A stretch of 64,000 nt of DNA from Eggerthella lenta DSM 2243 (GTDB lineage: Bacteria > Actinomycetota > Coriobacteriia > Coriobacteriales > Eggerthellaceae), in NCBI RefSeq assembly GCF_000024265.1, contig NC_013204.1, positions 124,001 to 188,000 of the forward strand. Reading direction: 5' to 3'. Shown here piece by piece: positions 16,975-26,494 of the stretch; the first letter of the stretch is position 1; every line of letters starts with the position of its first letter. The notes below the pieces were generated by a model. The model had not been told where the DNA came from. It saw only the letters and a program-made list of their open reading frames with translations, and did not search any database. Position numbers and translations under genes: made by a program.

Positions 16975-18792
16975 CTATGCCGAGAACGCTGCGGCGTTCT
17001 TACCGGCGATTCGTCCGAACGTGTAGATGTCGGACATCGAGCAGGAGCCCAGGCGGTTCGTGCCCATCTTGTGGCCGGCCACCTCGCCGGCGGCGTACAG
17101 GCCGGGAATGGGGGCGTCGGCGTCGTCGAGGACCTGCGCGTCGGTGTTGATATGCAGACCGCCCATGGTGTAGTGCACGGCCGGCTTGTAGGCCATCAGG
17201 TAGTAGGGGCCGTCTTCGATGGCGTTGAAGTCGCCGCGGAAGTTGAAGTCGGGGTCGTTGCCGTCTTTGCAGTACTGGTTCCACTTCTCCACGGTCTTCG
17301 CCAGTTCGGCGGCGTCCACGCCGAAGGGCTCGCACACGGCTTCAAGCGTGTCGCCCTTTACGATGACCTTGCGCGCCTCAAGGTTCTCGTACTCGTCCTC
17401 GTGCGTGACCAGCAAACCGGTCTCGTCGGCGTTCGCCTGGTTGAACAGCATGTACGCCTTGCCGTCGGTCTGCTCGACGATGGCGTTGGACAGCACGTCG
17501 CGACGGTCCAGCTCCTCGACGAAGCGGTCGCCTTCCTTGTTCACCATGATGGCACGGCTTTCGAGGCGCACGTCTCCCACGTACAAGAGCGAACCGGTTT
17601 CGGGGTCGCACACGGGGTACGTCTGGATGTACTGCATGTCGATGAGGTTCGCGCCCGCAGCCTCGCCCATGGTGATGCCGTCGCCCGTGGCTCCCACCGA
17701 GTCGGTGGACAGGATGGAGTCGTCCATGGCCGGGTTGTACTTCACGCGCATGTCGATGTTCGAGCCGAAGCCGCCGCTTGCCAGCACTACGGCCTTGCAC
17801 GCGATGGTGGACTCCTTGCCGGTCACCGTGTTCTTCACCTTCACGCCGGTGATGGCGTCGCCGCTTTTCACCAATTCGACGGCGGGGGAGTTCTTTGCCA
17901 GCGTCAACGTGTCGATCTCTCCGGCGCGCTTCGTCAGCTTCGTGGTCATCTCGCTGCCGCTGTGCGTGATGGGGATGATGGAGCGCTTCGTGTTGTGGCC
18001 GCCGAACTGCATGAGGTCGTGCTTCCACGAGATGCCGCCTTCGAAGGTGAGCCACTGCGAGCTGTCCAGCGCGCCTTCGGCGATGATCTGCACGAGGGCA
18101 GGATCGCCTGCGTTGTCGCCGCCTTCCAGCATGTCCTTCGCCAGCGCGTCGGGGCTGTCGGCGATGCCTTCCTGCACCTGGATCCAGTTGCCCGGCGCGG
18201 CCATCTCGCCGCCTGACAGCGCGGTGTCGCCGCCGAACACGCCCATCTTCTCCAGCAGCACGACGCTCTTGCCTGCGTTCGCCGCCGTGATGGCCGCCGC
18301 GAAGCCGGCACCGCCGCCGCCCACCACTACGACATCGGCCGATGCGGGAAGCTCGGTCTGCGCGGGCGTGACCTTGTCGCGCTTCCTCCAATCGCTCGAC
18401 TTCTGGCCGGCCTGGTCGAGCGCGTCGCTTACGGCGCCGATGAATGCCATGCTGGAAAGCGTGGCTCCCGACACGGTGTCCACGTTCAGCGTCTGGTTGT
18501 CCACGATGAGCTGCGTCAGCTCCTCCATGGCCACGTCGCCCATGCCCGGCGTCTCGCGCGAGTTGAGGACGGTGATGCGATCCAAGTTGCCGTCGGTGAC
18601 CATGACCTCCACGTCGAACTGCCCGTGCTTGCCCATGCCCGATCCGATGCCGGCGGAGCTGCCCGATCCTGCGCCGTTCGAGCCTTTTGCATTCGACGAG
18701 CCGCTGGGCGCGCATCCCGCCAATGCGAGCGTGCCGCCCAAAGCGGCCACGGCGCCGCCGGTGATGAACTGCCTACGAGAAAAACGTTCCAT
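16975..18792 (-). CDS. urdA: Tat-exported urocanate reductase-like flavoprotein (FMN-bind + FAD)
   Basis: A 605-residue exported lipoprotein predicted to reduce a C=C bond as a terminal acceptor. The leader has the twin-arginine motif SRRQFI and a lipobox LAGC (Cys27). An FMN-bind domain follows, with the covalent flavin motif DTVSGAT (Thr111), then FAD-binding GGGGAG near 157. Fumarate reductases carry His in the substrate pocket; here it is Tyr392 (YIQTYPV). Asp407, Arg431, His540 and Arg580 follow at +15, +39, +148 and +188. Recalled urocanate reductase residues (Tyr373, Asp388, Arg411, His520, Arg560 in Shewanella UrdA) have +15, +38, +147, +187, so the match is nearly exact. The product from urocanate would be imidazole propionate. 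A LuxR regulator is divergent upstream. Confidence 0.8.
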   Translation of the reverse strand: MERFSRRQFITGGAVAALGGTLALAGCAPSGSSNAKGSNGAGSGSSAGIGSGMGKHGQFDVEVMVTDGNLDRITVLNSRETPGMGDVAMEELTQLIVDNQTLNVDTVSGATLSSMAFIGAVSDALDQAGQKSSDWRKRDKVTPAQTELPASADVVVVGGGGAGFAAAITAANAGKSVVLLEKMGVFGGDTALSGGEMAAPGNWIQVQEGIADSPDALAKDMLEGGDNAGDPALVQIIAEGALDSSQWLTFEGGISWKHDLMQFGGHNTKRSIIPITHSGSEMTTKLTKRAGEIDTLTLAKNSPAVELVKSGDAITGVKVKNTVTGKESTIACKAVVLASGGFGSNIDMRVKYNPAMDDSILSTDSVGATGDGITMGEAAGANLIDMQYIQTYPVCDPETGSLLYVGDVRLESRAIMVNKEGDRFVEELDRRDVLSNAIVEQTDGKAYMLFNQANADETGLLVTHEDEYENLEARKVIVKGDTLEAVCEPFGVDAAELAKTVEKWNQYCKDGNDPDFNFRGDFNAIEDGPYYLMAYKPAVHYTMGGLHINTDAQVLDDADAPIPGLYAAGEVAGHKMGTNRLGSCSMSDIYTFGRIAGKNAAAFSA

Positions 18793-18913
18793 GATGCTTC
18801 CTCCCTTACGTTGCCGACGTCGCGCACCGGCGTCGGGTATCCCAGGCGCTTACTCCCTGATCAAGCGCTGTTCCCAGACTATCGTTCTGCGGTCGAGCGA
18901 CAATTGTCCGTCG

Positions 18914-18943
18914 GGGTTAAATGCATAACCCGCGGTATAACCC
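18914..18943. promoter_or_regulatory. Candidate operator between urdA and luxR
   Basis: An inverted repeat gggtta-N6-taaccc (18914-18931) is followed by a second ataaccc (18937-18943), giving the direct pair ataaccc-gcggt-ataaccc. It lies in the 205-base gap between two divergent genes, a suitable position for LuxR binding. Function is inferred. Confidence 0.4.
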
Positions 18944-18997
18944 TCTTGCAAGCTGGACTTTCTTGGGTATTATGGGAGGGCGATTGAGGGGAGAAGC

Positions 18998-20479
18998 GTG
19001 ACCGAGAAGGCGCAACAAGGGTTCGTCGATCGATGGAAAGCCGTGCTGCTTCGGGTGGCGGCTATTCCCTTCGTGTTTTTCGGCGTGGGGTTCTACCGCG
19101 CTTGGCTTGCAACGTTCTTTCGCTACGATGCGTTTCCAACCATATCGGTGTTCGATTACTTTTTGTTCGAAGGGGCGATCGGTATCGTCTCCTTGGCGTT
19201 GGCCTTCGCGGCGCGCCGTGTGACGCCGCTATGGGCGAACCGCAAAGCGGTGCTGGCCACGGGCGCGTGCATGGTGGGCGGATCGGCCCTCATCGTGTTG
19301 GCATGCTTCGCGGTGCCGTCCCCGGCGTTGAAGGTTGCGGGGCTGCTTGCGGCGGGCGGTGGCCTGGGGTCGCTCATCCTCATGTGGGCCGAGTTCTATG
19401 GCTCGCTCAACCCCATGCGGGTGGCGCTGTACCACGCCATGGCCATCTTCGTGGGCGAAGTGGTGAAGTGGCTGTTCATGGGCATGTCGGTGCCGTATCT
19501 CGCGTTCTTCTCCATCGTGTTGCCCATCGTGTGCCTGGCGTGCGTGCGTTCGAGCATGACGCGTCTGCCGGAGCGTGATCTGCCTCCTGCCATGAAAGAA
19601 GGCGACCCGAAGACCATCCCGTGGAAGCCTATCCTGCTGATGGCGGTATGCACGTTCGCGGGCGGCTTCGGGGCCCTGCCGACGCAGCTGCTGGTGCCGG
19701 GCAACGTGCTGGGCGCGATGTTCGTCACGGCGCTCGTGTTCTTCGGCGTGCTGTCTGCATCGCGCTGGTTCAACTTCGACACCATCTACCAGCTGGCTTT
19801 TCCGCTGTTCATCGTCGGATTCCTGTTCGTTATGCCCACCTTCGGGTCGAACGCGCAAATCATGGCGCTGTGCTACGATGCGGGCTACACCATGCTGTCC
19901 ATGTACATCATGATCGTCATGAGCAACATCACGTACCGGTTCGGCGTGAACGCGGTGTGGATCAACGGCATCGAGCGCGGCATCCGCTACGTGGTCGAGC
20001 TGGTAGGGTGGCTCGCGTTCGCCGGTGCGTCGGCGCATTTGGGAGAAGAAGCCACGTCTATCCTGTACGGCGGCGTGGCGGTTGCCGTGGTGCTGACGTT
20101 CGTCGTGATCTTCTTCACCGAGCGCGGGCTGTCGGCGAAATGGGGCGTGGTGCTGAAGGACGACCCGATGGGCAGCGCATCGGCTGAGGGGCGGATGGCC
20201 ATTCGCGTGTCCGACCTTTCGCGCGCGTACAATCTCAGCCCGCGGGAGGAAGAGGTGCTGCAGCTTATCGCCCAGGGTGACACGGTGGCCGAGATCGAAG
20301 AGGTTCTGTACGTGTCGCAGGGCACGGTGAAGGCGCACATCAACCATATTTACCGCAAGTTCAACATCCACAGCAAAAGCGAGCTGTTCGAACTGCTCAA
20401 CGATGTGGAGAAGCCTGTGCGCAAGGGTCGCCGGTCTTCTTCGTCCGCTTGGGAGGACGAAGAACGGCAAGCAGGATAG
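18998..20479 (+). CDS. LuxR-family regulator with polytopic membrane N terminus
   Basis: A 493-residue protein of the type abundant in Eggerthella: about 12 hydrophobic helices over residues 15-385, then a cytoplasmic LuxR-type helix-turn-helix, YNLSPREEEVLQLIAQGDT...VSQGTVKAHINHIYRKFNIHS, at about 410-465. The E-x-EVL, G-TVK-H and Y-K motifs that define GerE/LuxR domains are all present. The membrane part has no enzymatic motif and likely senses a ligand or transport state. The GTG start at 18998 has gaggggagaag upstream. It is divergent from the urocanate reductase-like gene and probably controls it. A strong convergent terminator follows. Confidence 0.85.
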   Translation: MTEKAQQGFVDRWKAVLLRVAAIPFVFFGVGFYRAWLATFFRYDAFPTISVFDYFLFEGAIGIVSLALAFAARRVTPLWANRKAVLATGACMVGGSALIVLACFAVPSPALKVAGLLAAGGGLGSLILMWAEFYGSLNPMRVALYHAMAIFVGEVVKWLFMGMSVPYLAFFSIVLPIVCLACVRSSMTRLPERDLPPAMKEGDPKTIPWKPILLMAVCTFAGGFGALPTQLLVPGNVLGAMFVTALVFFGVLSASRWFNFDTIYQLAFPLFIVGFLFVMPTFGSNAQIMALCYDAGYTMLSMYIMIVMSNITYRFGVNAVWINGIERGIRYVVELVGWLAFAGASAHLGEEATSILYGGVAVAVVLTFVVIFFTERGLSAKWGVVLKDDPMGSASAEGRMAIRVSDLSRAYNLSPREEEVLQLIAQGDTVAEIEEVLYVSQGTVKAHINHIYRKFNIHSKSELFELLNDVEKPVRKGRRSSSSAWEDEERQAG

Positions 20480-20502
20480 GGGCGGAACCGGTTGCGCATG
20501 CA

Positions 20503-20542
20503 AGAACGGCTCCTCGGCGAGGGTTTGCCGAGGAGCCGTTCT
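20503..20542. terminator. Bidirectional terminator
   Basis: A perfect 16-bp stem (agaacggctcctcggc and its complement) with an 8-base loop sits between the convergent luxR and symporter genes. Flanking T/A tracts are weak but the stem is very stable. Confidence 0.8.
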
Positions 20543-20573
20543 CTGCTGTTGCGCGCTTGACGCGCGGAGTAGG

Positions 20574-22094
20574 TTAGTTGGCCGCGCCCAGGCGGTCGTC
20601 CAGCGGGTCGATGGGCGGGATGTCCCAGTTGTCGCCGGGCAGGTGCGGCGCCATCTCGTCTTCGTTGCCGGCAGCGGCCAGGCGGGCGAAGTAGTCCTTC
20701 GTCTCCTTCACCACCACGCCGGACAGCGCGATGAGGGCGATCATGTTCGGCAGCGCCATCAGGCCGTTGAAGATGTCGGCGATGGTCCACACGGCGGCCA
20801 CGGTCATGTAGGGGCCGATGAACACGGCGGCGATGTACAGCCAGCGGTACGTCTTCACGGCTTTCATCGAGCCGTTGCTGAAGTACTCAAGGCAGCGCTC
20901 GCCGTAGTAGTCCCAGCCCAGGATAGTGGTGAAGCCGAACAGCACCAGACATGCCATCAGCACGAATGATACCACTTCGCCGGGGATGAAGGGTAGTCCT
21001 GCCTGGAACGCGGCGGTGGTGACGGCCGCGCCTTCGAGTCCGGGGATCTGGTACGCGCCCGTCATGACCAGCGCCAGGCCGGTCATCGAGCACACCACGA
21101 TGGTGTCAAGGAACGTGCCGGTCATGGACACGAGACCCTGGCGCACCGGCTCCTTCGTCTGAGCGGCGGCAGCGGCGATGGGCGCGGAGCCCAGGCCGGC
21201 CTCGTTCGAGAAGATGCCGCGCGCGATGCCCTTCTGCATGGCGATGATGATGGCGCCCAGCATGCCGCCCGCAGCCGCCTGCAGGCCGAACGCGCTTTCG
21301 AAGATGGTGACGAACGCGCCGGGGATCTTGTCGAGGTTCGTGACGATGAGCAGCACCGAGAGACCCACGTACAGAACCACCATCGCGGGGATCACGCGCT
21401 CGGACACCTTCGCGATGCGCTTCAAGCCGCCGATGACCACAAGGCCCACCAGCACGGCCAGCACGATGGAGCCGATGACGGTGAAGATGGAGTAGTCCAT
21501 GCCAAGGATGCTCACCGTGGCGTTCTTCTCGGGGTCGAAGAACCCGGTGATGGCGCTGGAGATAGAGTTGACCTGCGTGAACGTTCCGATGCCGAACAGG
21601 CCCACGCACATGCCGAAGAACGCGAACAGCTTCGCCAGCCAGCGCCACTTCATGCCCATGCCGCGCTCGATGTAGTAGAACGGGCCGCCCAGCACGTGGC
21701 CGGTCTTCTTGTCGACGCTGCGGTACTTCACGGCAAGCAGGCCTTCGGAGAATTTCGTCGCCATGCCGAACAGCGCTGCCAGCCACATCCAGAACATCGC
21801 GCCGGGGCCGCCGGCGACGATGGCCGTGGCCACGCCGACGATGTTGCCGGTGCCGATGGTGGCTGACAGGGCCGTGCACAGCGCGCCGAAGCTGGTGACT
21901 TCGCCTTCGCCGCCGGTTTCGTTCTTGATCATATAGCGCAGCGCGCGCGGCAGCTGCCGGAACTGCACGCCCCGCAGGCGCACGGTGAGCAAAATGCCGC
22001 CGAACAAGATCAGCACCATAAGCGGCACGCCCCAGATGAAGTCGTCTATAGCGACGAGCCCATCGTTGATCATACTAAAAAAGCCTTCCACCAC
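20574..22094 (-). CDS. Sodium:alanine/glycine symporter (AGCS family)
   Basis: A 506-residue inner-membrane transporter with about 11 helices that would import alanine or glycine with Na+. Family signatures seen: TVRLRGVQFRQLPRAL near residue 38, the GALCTALSATIGTGNIVGVATAI stretch near 70 (split here by position, highly conserved in AGCS), and ARGIFSNEAGLGSAPIAAA near 300. Length is normal. The GTG start at 22094 follows gaaggagg. A glycine riboswitch lies in the leader, so expression should respond to glycine, which supports glycine as a substrate. Confidence 0.92.
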   Translation of the reverse strand: MVEGFFSMINDGLVAIDDFIWGVPLMVLILFGGILLTVRLRGVQFRQLPRALRYMIKNETGGEGEVTSFGALCTALSATIGTGNIVGVATAIVAGGPGAMFWMWLAALFGMATKFSEGLLAVKYRSVDKKTGHVLGGPFYYIERGMGMKWRWLAKLFAFFGMCVGLFGIGTFTQVNSISSAITGFFDPEKNATVSILGMDYSIFTVIGSIVLAVLVGLVVIGGLKRIAKVSERVIPAMVVLYVGLSVLLIVTNLDKIPGAFVTIFESAFGLQAAAGGMLGAIIIAMQKGIARGIFSNEAGLGSAPIAAAAAQTKEPVRQGLVSMTGTFLDTIVVCSMTGLALVMTGAYQIPGLEGAAVTTAAFQAGLPFIPGEVVSFVLMACLVLFGFTTILGWDYYGERCLEYFSNGSMKAVKTYRWLYIAAVFIGPYMTVAAVWTIADIFNGLMALPNMIALIALSGVVVKETKDYFARLAAAGNEDEMAPHLPGDNWDIPPIDPLDDRLGAAN

Positions 22095-22204
22095 GATCCT
22101 CCTTCAACCAACTTCGTTCGGGCAACTTCTGCGAAACCCGTGTACGACGTGGCTGTTCTGGAGGATGCGAAGGAAAGCATAGGATCATGCTCGCGCGACA
22201 AGCT

Positions 22205-22340
22205 AGGTAGCTTTGCTCTGTCCTTTTGCCTGAGAGTTTCAGCGGCATCGCGCTTGCGGCGATGCGCCTTGCCCCTTCGGCACCCGATCCGACGATCGGG
22301 ATTCTCCAGAGGCCCCTTCCGCGCCCTGTCTCGCAAGATC
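22205..22340 (-). promoter_or_regulatory. Glycine riboswitch (single aptamer)
   Basis: On the minus strand the leader reads, in order, cggaaggggcctctggagaa, a variable hairpin, gtgccgaaggggcaa, a second variable hairpin, then gaaactctcaggcaaaagg and acagagc. These are the hallmark blocks of the gcvT/glycine aptamer. Only one aptamer is visible, followed by about 110 bases of expression platform before the symporter start. No clear terminator was identified, so the mode of control is open. Confidence 0.92.
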
Positions 22341-22564
22341 CAGGACGTATCAACGGGGTGACGCTATGAAATTGTGCAGCTGATTGTAACAAGGAATGCA
22401 TCCGTTGGTAACCCGTTATTTGACTTTTTCGTGCTAAAGGGATTGTTGCGGGACGGTGTCGATGCCGCTACGAGCGGAACACCGTTCGCATGCCTCAGCT
22501 GCGGACGGCGACGGTCTCCTTACTGTTGCTGCTATTGCAACATTTTCACACGAGGAGGTCTTCT

Positions 22565-25500
22565 ATGGCTCCCCAGCCAACTGTTCCTACCTGTCCGGTT
22601 TCGCGCGCGGGTCGCTTGCGCGCGTTCTTCGTTCTGATAGGGCTGGTCGCCCTCTGTCTTCTGGCGTTCCGCTCGCCGGCGTTCGCCGAGGAAGCCCAGC
22701 CCGATCCGTCCGACGACGCGCCTACGCCGCGCGCGGCGATGGACGTGACCGACAAGGTGTCCGTCGACGGCGTCAAGCTGCAGAAGAAATCGGGCGACAG
22801 CTGGTTGGACATTCCCGCCGGCACCACGCTGACCAGCGGCGCGTACGTGCGCATCTATATCGACTGGAGCATTCCCGATATGACGGACGTGCATGCGGGC
22901 GACACGTTCACGTTCACCGTCAACGGGGATGATCACTTCCTGGCCAGCGATTTCGGCCCGGTGAACCTCGTCGATCCCACGACCCAGAAGGTGATCGGCT
23001 CGTACGTGGTCAACGGCAACCGCGATGCGAACGGCAGCATGATCCCCGGTCAGGACATCACTATCGTGACCACGCTTTCCGACGATGGGGCGCAGTTCCC
23101 CTCGCTGCACAATGGCTTCTTCTCGCTTGAGGGCTACGTGACGGGCCAAGGCAACGATATCGTGTTCACGGTTAACGGCCAAGCGCTTCCGTCTATCGGC
23201 GTCGAACCGCCTACGACGGGCCCGCTGCCCGATACGCCGCTGATGAAGTACGGCTCGCAGGTAGCCGGCCAGAACCAGATCGTGTGGAGCATCGGCGTGA
23301 ACCTGGACAACATCGTGGACGCGTACGCGAACTATGCCGTGGGCGGTTCCGACCCGTCGCCGCAGCAGCGCAACCTGTTGCTGACCGACGACTTGCAGGG
23401 CGGGCAGGCCATCACGTCGGGCGGCGTGACGGTGTACATGCCCGTGGTGGCCACCACCGACGCGGGCGAGGCGCAGACCGAGCAGTACGCGGCCTATCCC
23501 ATCACCGACCTGTTCGCGCTGACCGACAAGTCGGCGGCCGACGGCATGACGCAGGACGAGTTCGCGAGCAGCGTGCGCATGGCAGCCGTGCCCACCATCG
23601 GCGTGTGGGAGAACCGCGTGGTGTACATCGGGTTCGGCAACGTGCCCACGGGCAATGGGTCGAGCCCGCTCAATATCGGAAACATCCTGGACGGCCAGGG
23701 CGAGGCGGGACTTTCCTGGCTGCTGGAAGAAAAAGGCGCCACGCCTGCTCAGAAAGCCATCATCATGAAGTACTTCAGCGCCTCGGGGCCGAACAAGGGC
23801 GACTTCACGTCGTTCATCGTAGAGCTGCGCAGCGACGCGTCCGAAACCGGGCAGTACGAGAACAACGCCACGCTCACCTATGGCGACAGCGGGTCGGAAG
23901 CGGCGCCCGGAAGCGCGCATTTCACCGTGATCTCGGGCGGCGTGGAGGTGAAGGACGGCAAGGCCGTTCTGAAGAAGGTGGACGCGGGCAATCCGGACGC
24001 CACGCTGCCGGGCGCCGTGTTCAGGTTGGAGAAGATGCAGCCTGACAACACCTGGGCGACGGTTGCGGGTTCCGAGCAGCTGACTACGGATGGAAGCGGG
24101 CTGATCACGGTGACGGGGTTGCTGTTGGGCCAGTACCGTTTCGTGGAGATGGTGCCGCCCGTCGGGTATGAGATGACGAGCGAGTCGGTGGAATTCGCCA
24201 TCACGTCGACCACGCTGAACCATACCGCGAACGTTACGGCCGAGAACAGAAGGGCCCCCGTGCTGGGCAAGGTCGTGCTGACGAAGGTGGACGCGGACGA
24301 CGAATCTGTGAAGCTCCCGGGCGCCGTGTTCAAGCTGGAAGAGCAGGCGGCGGACGGGTCGTGGGTCGAAGTGCCGGGATACGAGTCGCTTGTCACCGAT
24401 GGCAGCGGCTTGATCGAGGTGGAACGTCTCGCGATGGGGGCGTACCGCTTCGTGGAGGTTTCGGCTCCCGAGGGCTACGAGTTGGAGACGGCGCCGGTGG
24501 AGTTCACGCTGGCCAAGGACGCGCCCGGGTTGGAGGTGGCCGTGACGGCTACGAATACCAAGAGCCCGGTGTTCGGGAAGGCGGTGCTGAAGAAGGTTGA
24601 CGCCGAGGCTCCCGATGCCGTGCTGCCGGGCGCGACGTTCAAGCTGGAGCAGCGCCTCGCCGACGATTCCTGGGAGATCGTGCCGGGCCACGATGCGCTT
24701 GTCACCGACGCCGGCGGCCTGATCGAGGTGGCCGACTTGGCGGTGGGCAGCTACCGCTTCGTGGAAACCGCGGCTCCCGAAGGCTACGTGCTGGACGACA
24801 CGCCCCGCGAGTTCGCCATCGACGCCGCCGCGCCGGCGCCCATCGTCGTGAATCTCACGGCTGCGAACGCCAAGGAACCGCCCGCGCCGCTGGGCAAGGT
24901 CGTGCTGACGAAGGTGGACGCGGATTCCCCGACGACGGTGCTCCCGGGCGCCGTGTTCAAGCTGGAGGCGCAGACGGCCGACGGAAGCTGGGAGCCCGTG
25001 CCGGGTTCCCAGCGCCTGACCACGGACGCCGACGGTCTGATCGAGGTAACCGATCTGCCGATGGGCGCGTACCGCTTCGTGGAGCTTTCGGCTCCCGAGG
25101 GTTACGAGCTGGAGACGGTGCCGGTGGAGTTCACGCTGGCCGAGGACGCGCCCGGCCTTGCGGTGGCCGTGACGGCTACGAACGTGAAGACCCCTGTGCT
25201 GGGCGGCGCGCTGCTCACGAAGGTGGATGCCGACGATGCGACGACGGTGCTTGCCGGAGCGGTGTTCAAGTTGGAGCAGCGTCTGTCCGACGGGACGTGG
25301 GCCGTGGTCGACGGCTTCGACGCGCTCGCCACGAACGATGAGGGAATCATCGAGGTGCATGGTTTGCCGGTGGGAAGCTACCGCTTCGTAGAGACGGCCG
25401 CCCCCGAGGGCTACGTGTTGGATGAGACGCCGGTTGAGTTCGGAGTGGAAGTGGGCCAGCCCGAGCAGGTCGAACTCACTGTGGAGAACGCTCCGGTGCC

Positions 25501-25765
25501 GCCCGACCCGGTTGACCCGGTGGATCCCAACGATCCCACCGACCCGACCGACCCGGCGAAACCCGTCGACCCTGCCGCGCCGGGCACCCCATCGACCTCG
25601 CAACCGTCGACTCCGAATGCCCCGGGCAAGACGTCCTCTGCATCGTCGATCGCCCGCACCGGCGACGCTGTTCCGCTCGCCGTTCTGGGCGCGCTGGGCG
25701 CAGTCGCGATAGGCGCGCTCGCCACGGCGCTTTTGGTGGCGCGGCGGCGTGCGGGTCGTCGCTAG
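22565..25765 (+). CDS. Sortase-anchored SpaA/Cna_B-type adhesin
   Basis: A 1066-residue surface protein. A signal peptide ends near AFAEE (about 41). Residues 45-475 form a putative adhesive region of Ig-like folds. Five SpaA-type repeats follow (about 475-985), each opening with K-x-VL-x-KVDA and closing with YRFVE-x-x-x-P-x-GY, which carry the Lys and Glu expected to form intramolecular isopeptide bonds (the fifth opens GGALLTKVDA). A Pro/Asp linker leads to IARTGDA, a hydrophobic helix and RRRAGRR, a variant sortase signal. Tip adhesin or pilin-like roles are both possible. The ATG at 22565 follows gaggagg. It converges on marR with overlapping stops. Confidence 0.88.
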   Translation: MAPQPTVPTCPVSRAGRLRAFFVLIGLVALCLLAFRSPAFAEEAQPDPSDDAPTPRAAMDVTDKVSVDGVKLQKKSGDSWLDIPAGTTLTSGAYVRIYIDWSIPDMTDVHAGDTFTFTVNGDDHFLASDFGPVNLVDPTTQKVIGSYVVNGNRDANGSMIPGQDITIVTTLSDDGAQFPSLHNGFFSLEGYVTGQGNDIVFTVNGQALPSIGVEPPTTGPLPDTPLMKYGSQVAGQNQIVWSIGVNLDNIVDAYANYAVGGSDPSPQQRNLLLTDDLQGGQAITSGGVTVYMPVVATTDAGEAQTEQYAAYPITDLFALTDKSAADGMTQDEFASSVRMAAVPTIGVWENRVVYIGFGNVPTGNGSSPLNIGNILDGQGEAGLSWLLEEKGATPAQKAIIMKYFSASGPNKGDFTSFIVELRSDASETGQYENNATLTYGDSGSEAAPGSAHFTVISGGVEVKDGKAVLKKVDAGNPDATLPGAVFRLEKMQPDNTWATVAGSEQLTTDGSGLITVTGLLLGQYRFVEMVPPVGYEMTSESVEFAITSTTLNHTANVTAENRRAPVLGKVVLTKVDADDESVKLPGAVFKLEEQAADGSWVEVPGYESLVTDGSGLIEVERLAMGAYRFVEVSAPEGYELETAPVEFTLAKDAPGLEVAVTATNTKSPVFGKAVLKKVDAEAPDAVLPGATFKLEQRLADDSWEIVPGHDALVTDAGGLIEVADLAVGSYRFVETAAPEGYVLDDTPREFAIDAAAPAPIVVNLTAANAKEPPAPLGKVVLTKVDADSPTTVLPGAVFKLEAQTADGSWEPVPGSQRLTTDADGLIEVTDLPMGAYRFVELSAPEGYELETVPVEFTLAEDAPGLAVAVTATNVKTPVLGGALLTKVDADDATTVLAGAVFKLEQRLSDGTWAVVDGFDALATNDEGIIEVHGLPVGSYRFVETAAPEGYVLDETPVEFGVEVGQPEQVELTVENAPVPPDPVDPVDPNDPTDPTDPAKPVDPAAPGTPSTSQPSTPNAPGKTSSASSIARTGDAVPLAVLGALGAVAIGALATALLVARRRAGRR

Positions 25766-26205
25766 CCGTTGTTGGAGTAGTTGTCGGCGTTCTCTTTGAG
25801 CTTCGCCAGCACCGCGACGAACGTGTCGAGATCCGCCTGGTCGATACCCTCGATCAGGCGGTCCGCCGCGTCGACGGTAACCGGCTGCGCGGCCATGACC
25901 AGCTCGTGCGCCTTGTCCGTCACCGAGATAGCGTGCGCGCGGCGGTCGGACTTGTGCTGGTTGCGCACCACGAGACCCTTGCGCTCGAGCGTGTCGAGGT
26001 AGCGGGTGATGGTGGCCTGCTCCTTGCGCGTGCGTTCCGCCAGTTGCTTCTGCGAGAGTTCGCCCGCGCTGTCCAGCTGGTTGATGAGGTTCCATTGGCC
26101 CGGCGTGATCTCGTAGGGCTTGAGCGCGGTTTCCAGCGACTTGGCGATGGCGCGCTGCGCGTCGTACACGAGGAATCCGATGAGGCTGTTATGCTGGTTG
26201 ATCAT
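25762..26205 (-). CDS. MarR-family transcriptional regulator
   Basis: A 147-residue winged-helix repressor. The DNA-binding core is typical: ITPGQWNLINQLDSAGELSQKQLAERTRKEQATITRYLDTLERKGLVVRNQ across residues 33-85 (quoted here as one region), followed by the wing Asp-Arg pair in SDRRAHAISVT. The start at 26205 (MINQHNSLIGF) was chosen because the longer frame adds an Arg-rich extension unlike the family. No regulated neighbour is obvious; its stop overlaps that of the adhesin gene. An inverted repeat lies about 110 bases upstream and may be its own operator. Confidence 0.88.
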   Translation of the reverse strand: MINQHNSLIGFLVYDAQRAIAKSLETALKPYEITPGQWNLINQLDSAGELSQKQLAERTRKEQATITRYLDTLERKGLVVRNQHKSDRRAHAISVTDKAHELVMAAQPVTVDAADRLIEGIDQADLDTFVAVLAKLKENADNYSNNG

Positions 26206-26312
26206 GCTTGACCTGCTTCTGGCATGCCGCGCGAAGGTGGGGAGGGGCGTGCGGGCGGTCCGCACGCTGCGCTGGCCACGCTGAACGGCGATAGGGACTA
26301 TAAAGTACCTGC

Positions 26313-26330
26313 TCAATTAATCACAATTGA
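26313..26330. promoter_or_regulatory. Candidate MarR operator
   Basis: A perfect inverted repeat tcaatt-N6-aattga upstream of marR. Size and AT-rich character fit MarR sites. Binding is inferred. Confidence 0.45.
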
Positions 26331-26494
26331 CCGGAACCCGTCAACTTCTTTGCGTCTCGCGCGTCCAAAAACCACGCCGCCGGTATCTAAGACCGCACTC
26401 GCGCTGCCTCTGCTGATGCTGCTCGCGTCTGCATGTCGTTGAAGCCGTCATTAACGTCTGTGATCGACGGCGATGGTTGCGCGCAAGCAATCTC

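Noticed and set aside
22532-26095. A 1187-codon open frame on the minus strand
   Set aside because: Antisense to the SpaA-type adhesin and extending into marR in another frame. The product is His/Arg-rich with no domain.
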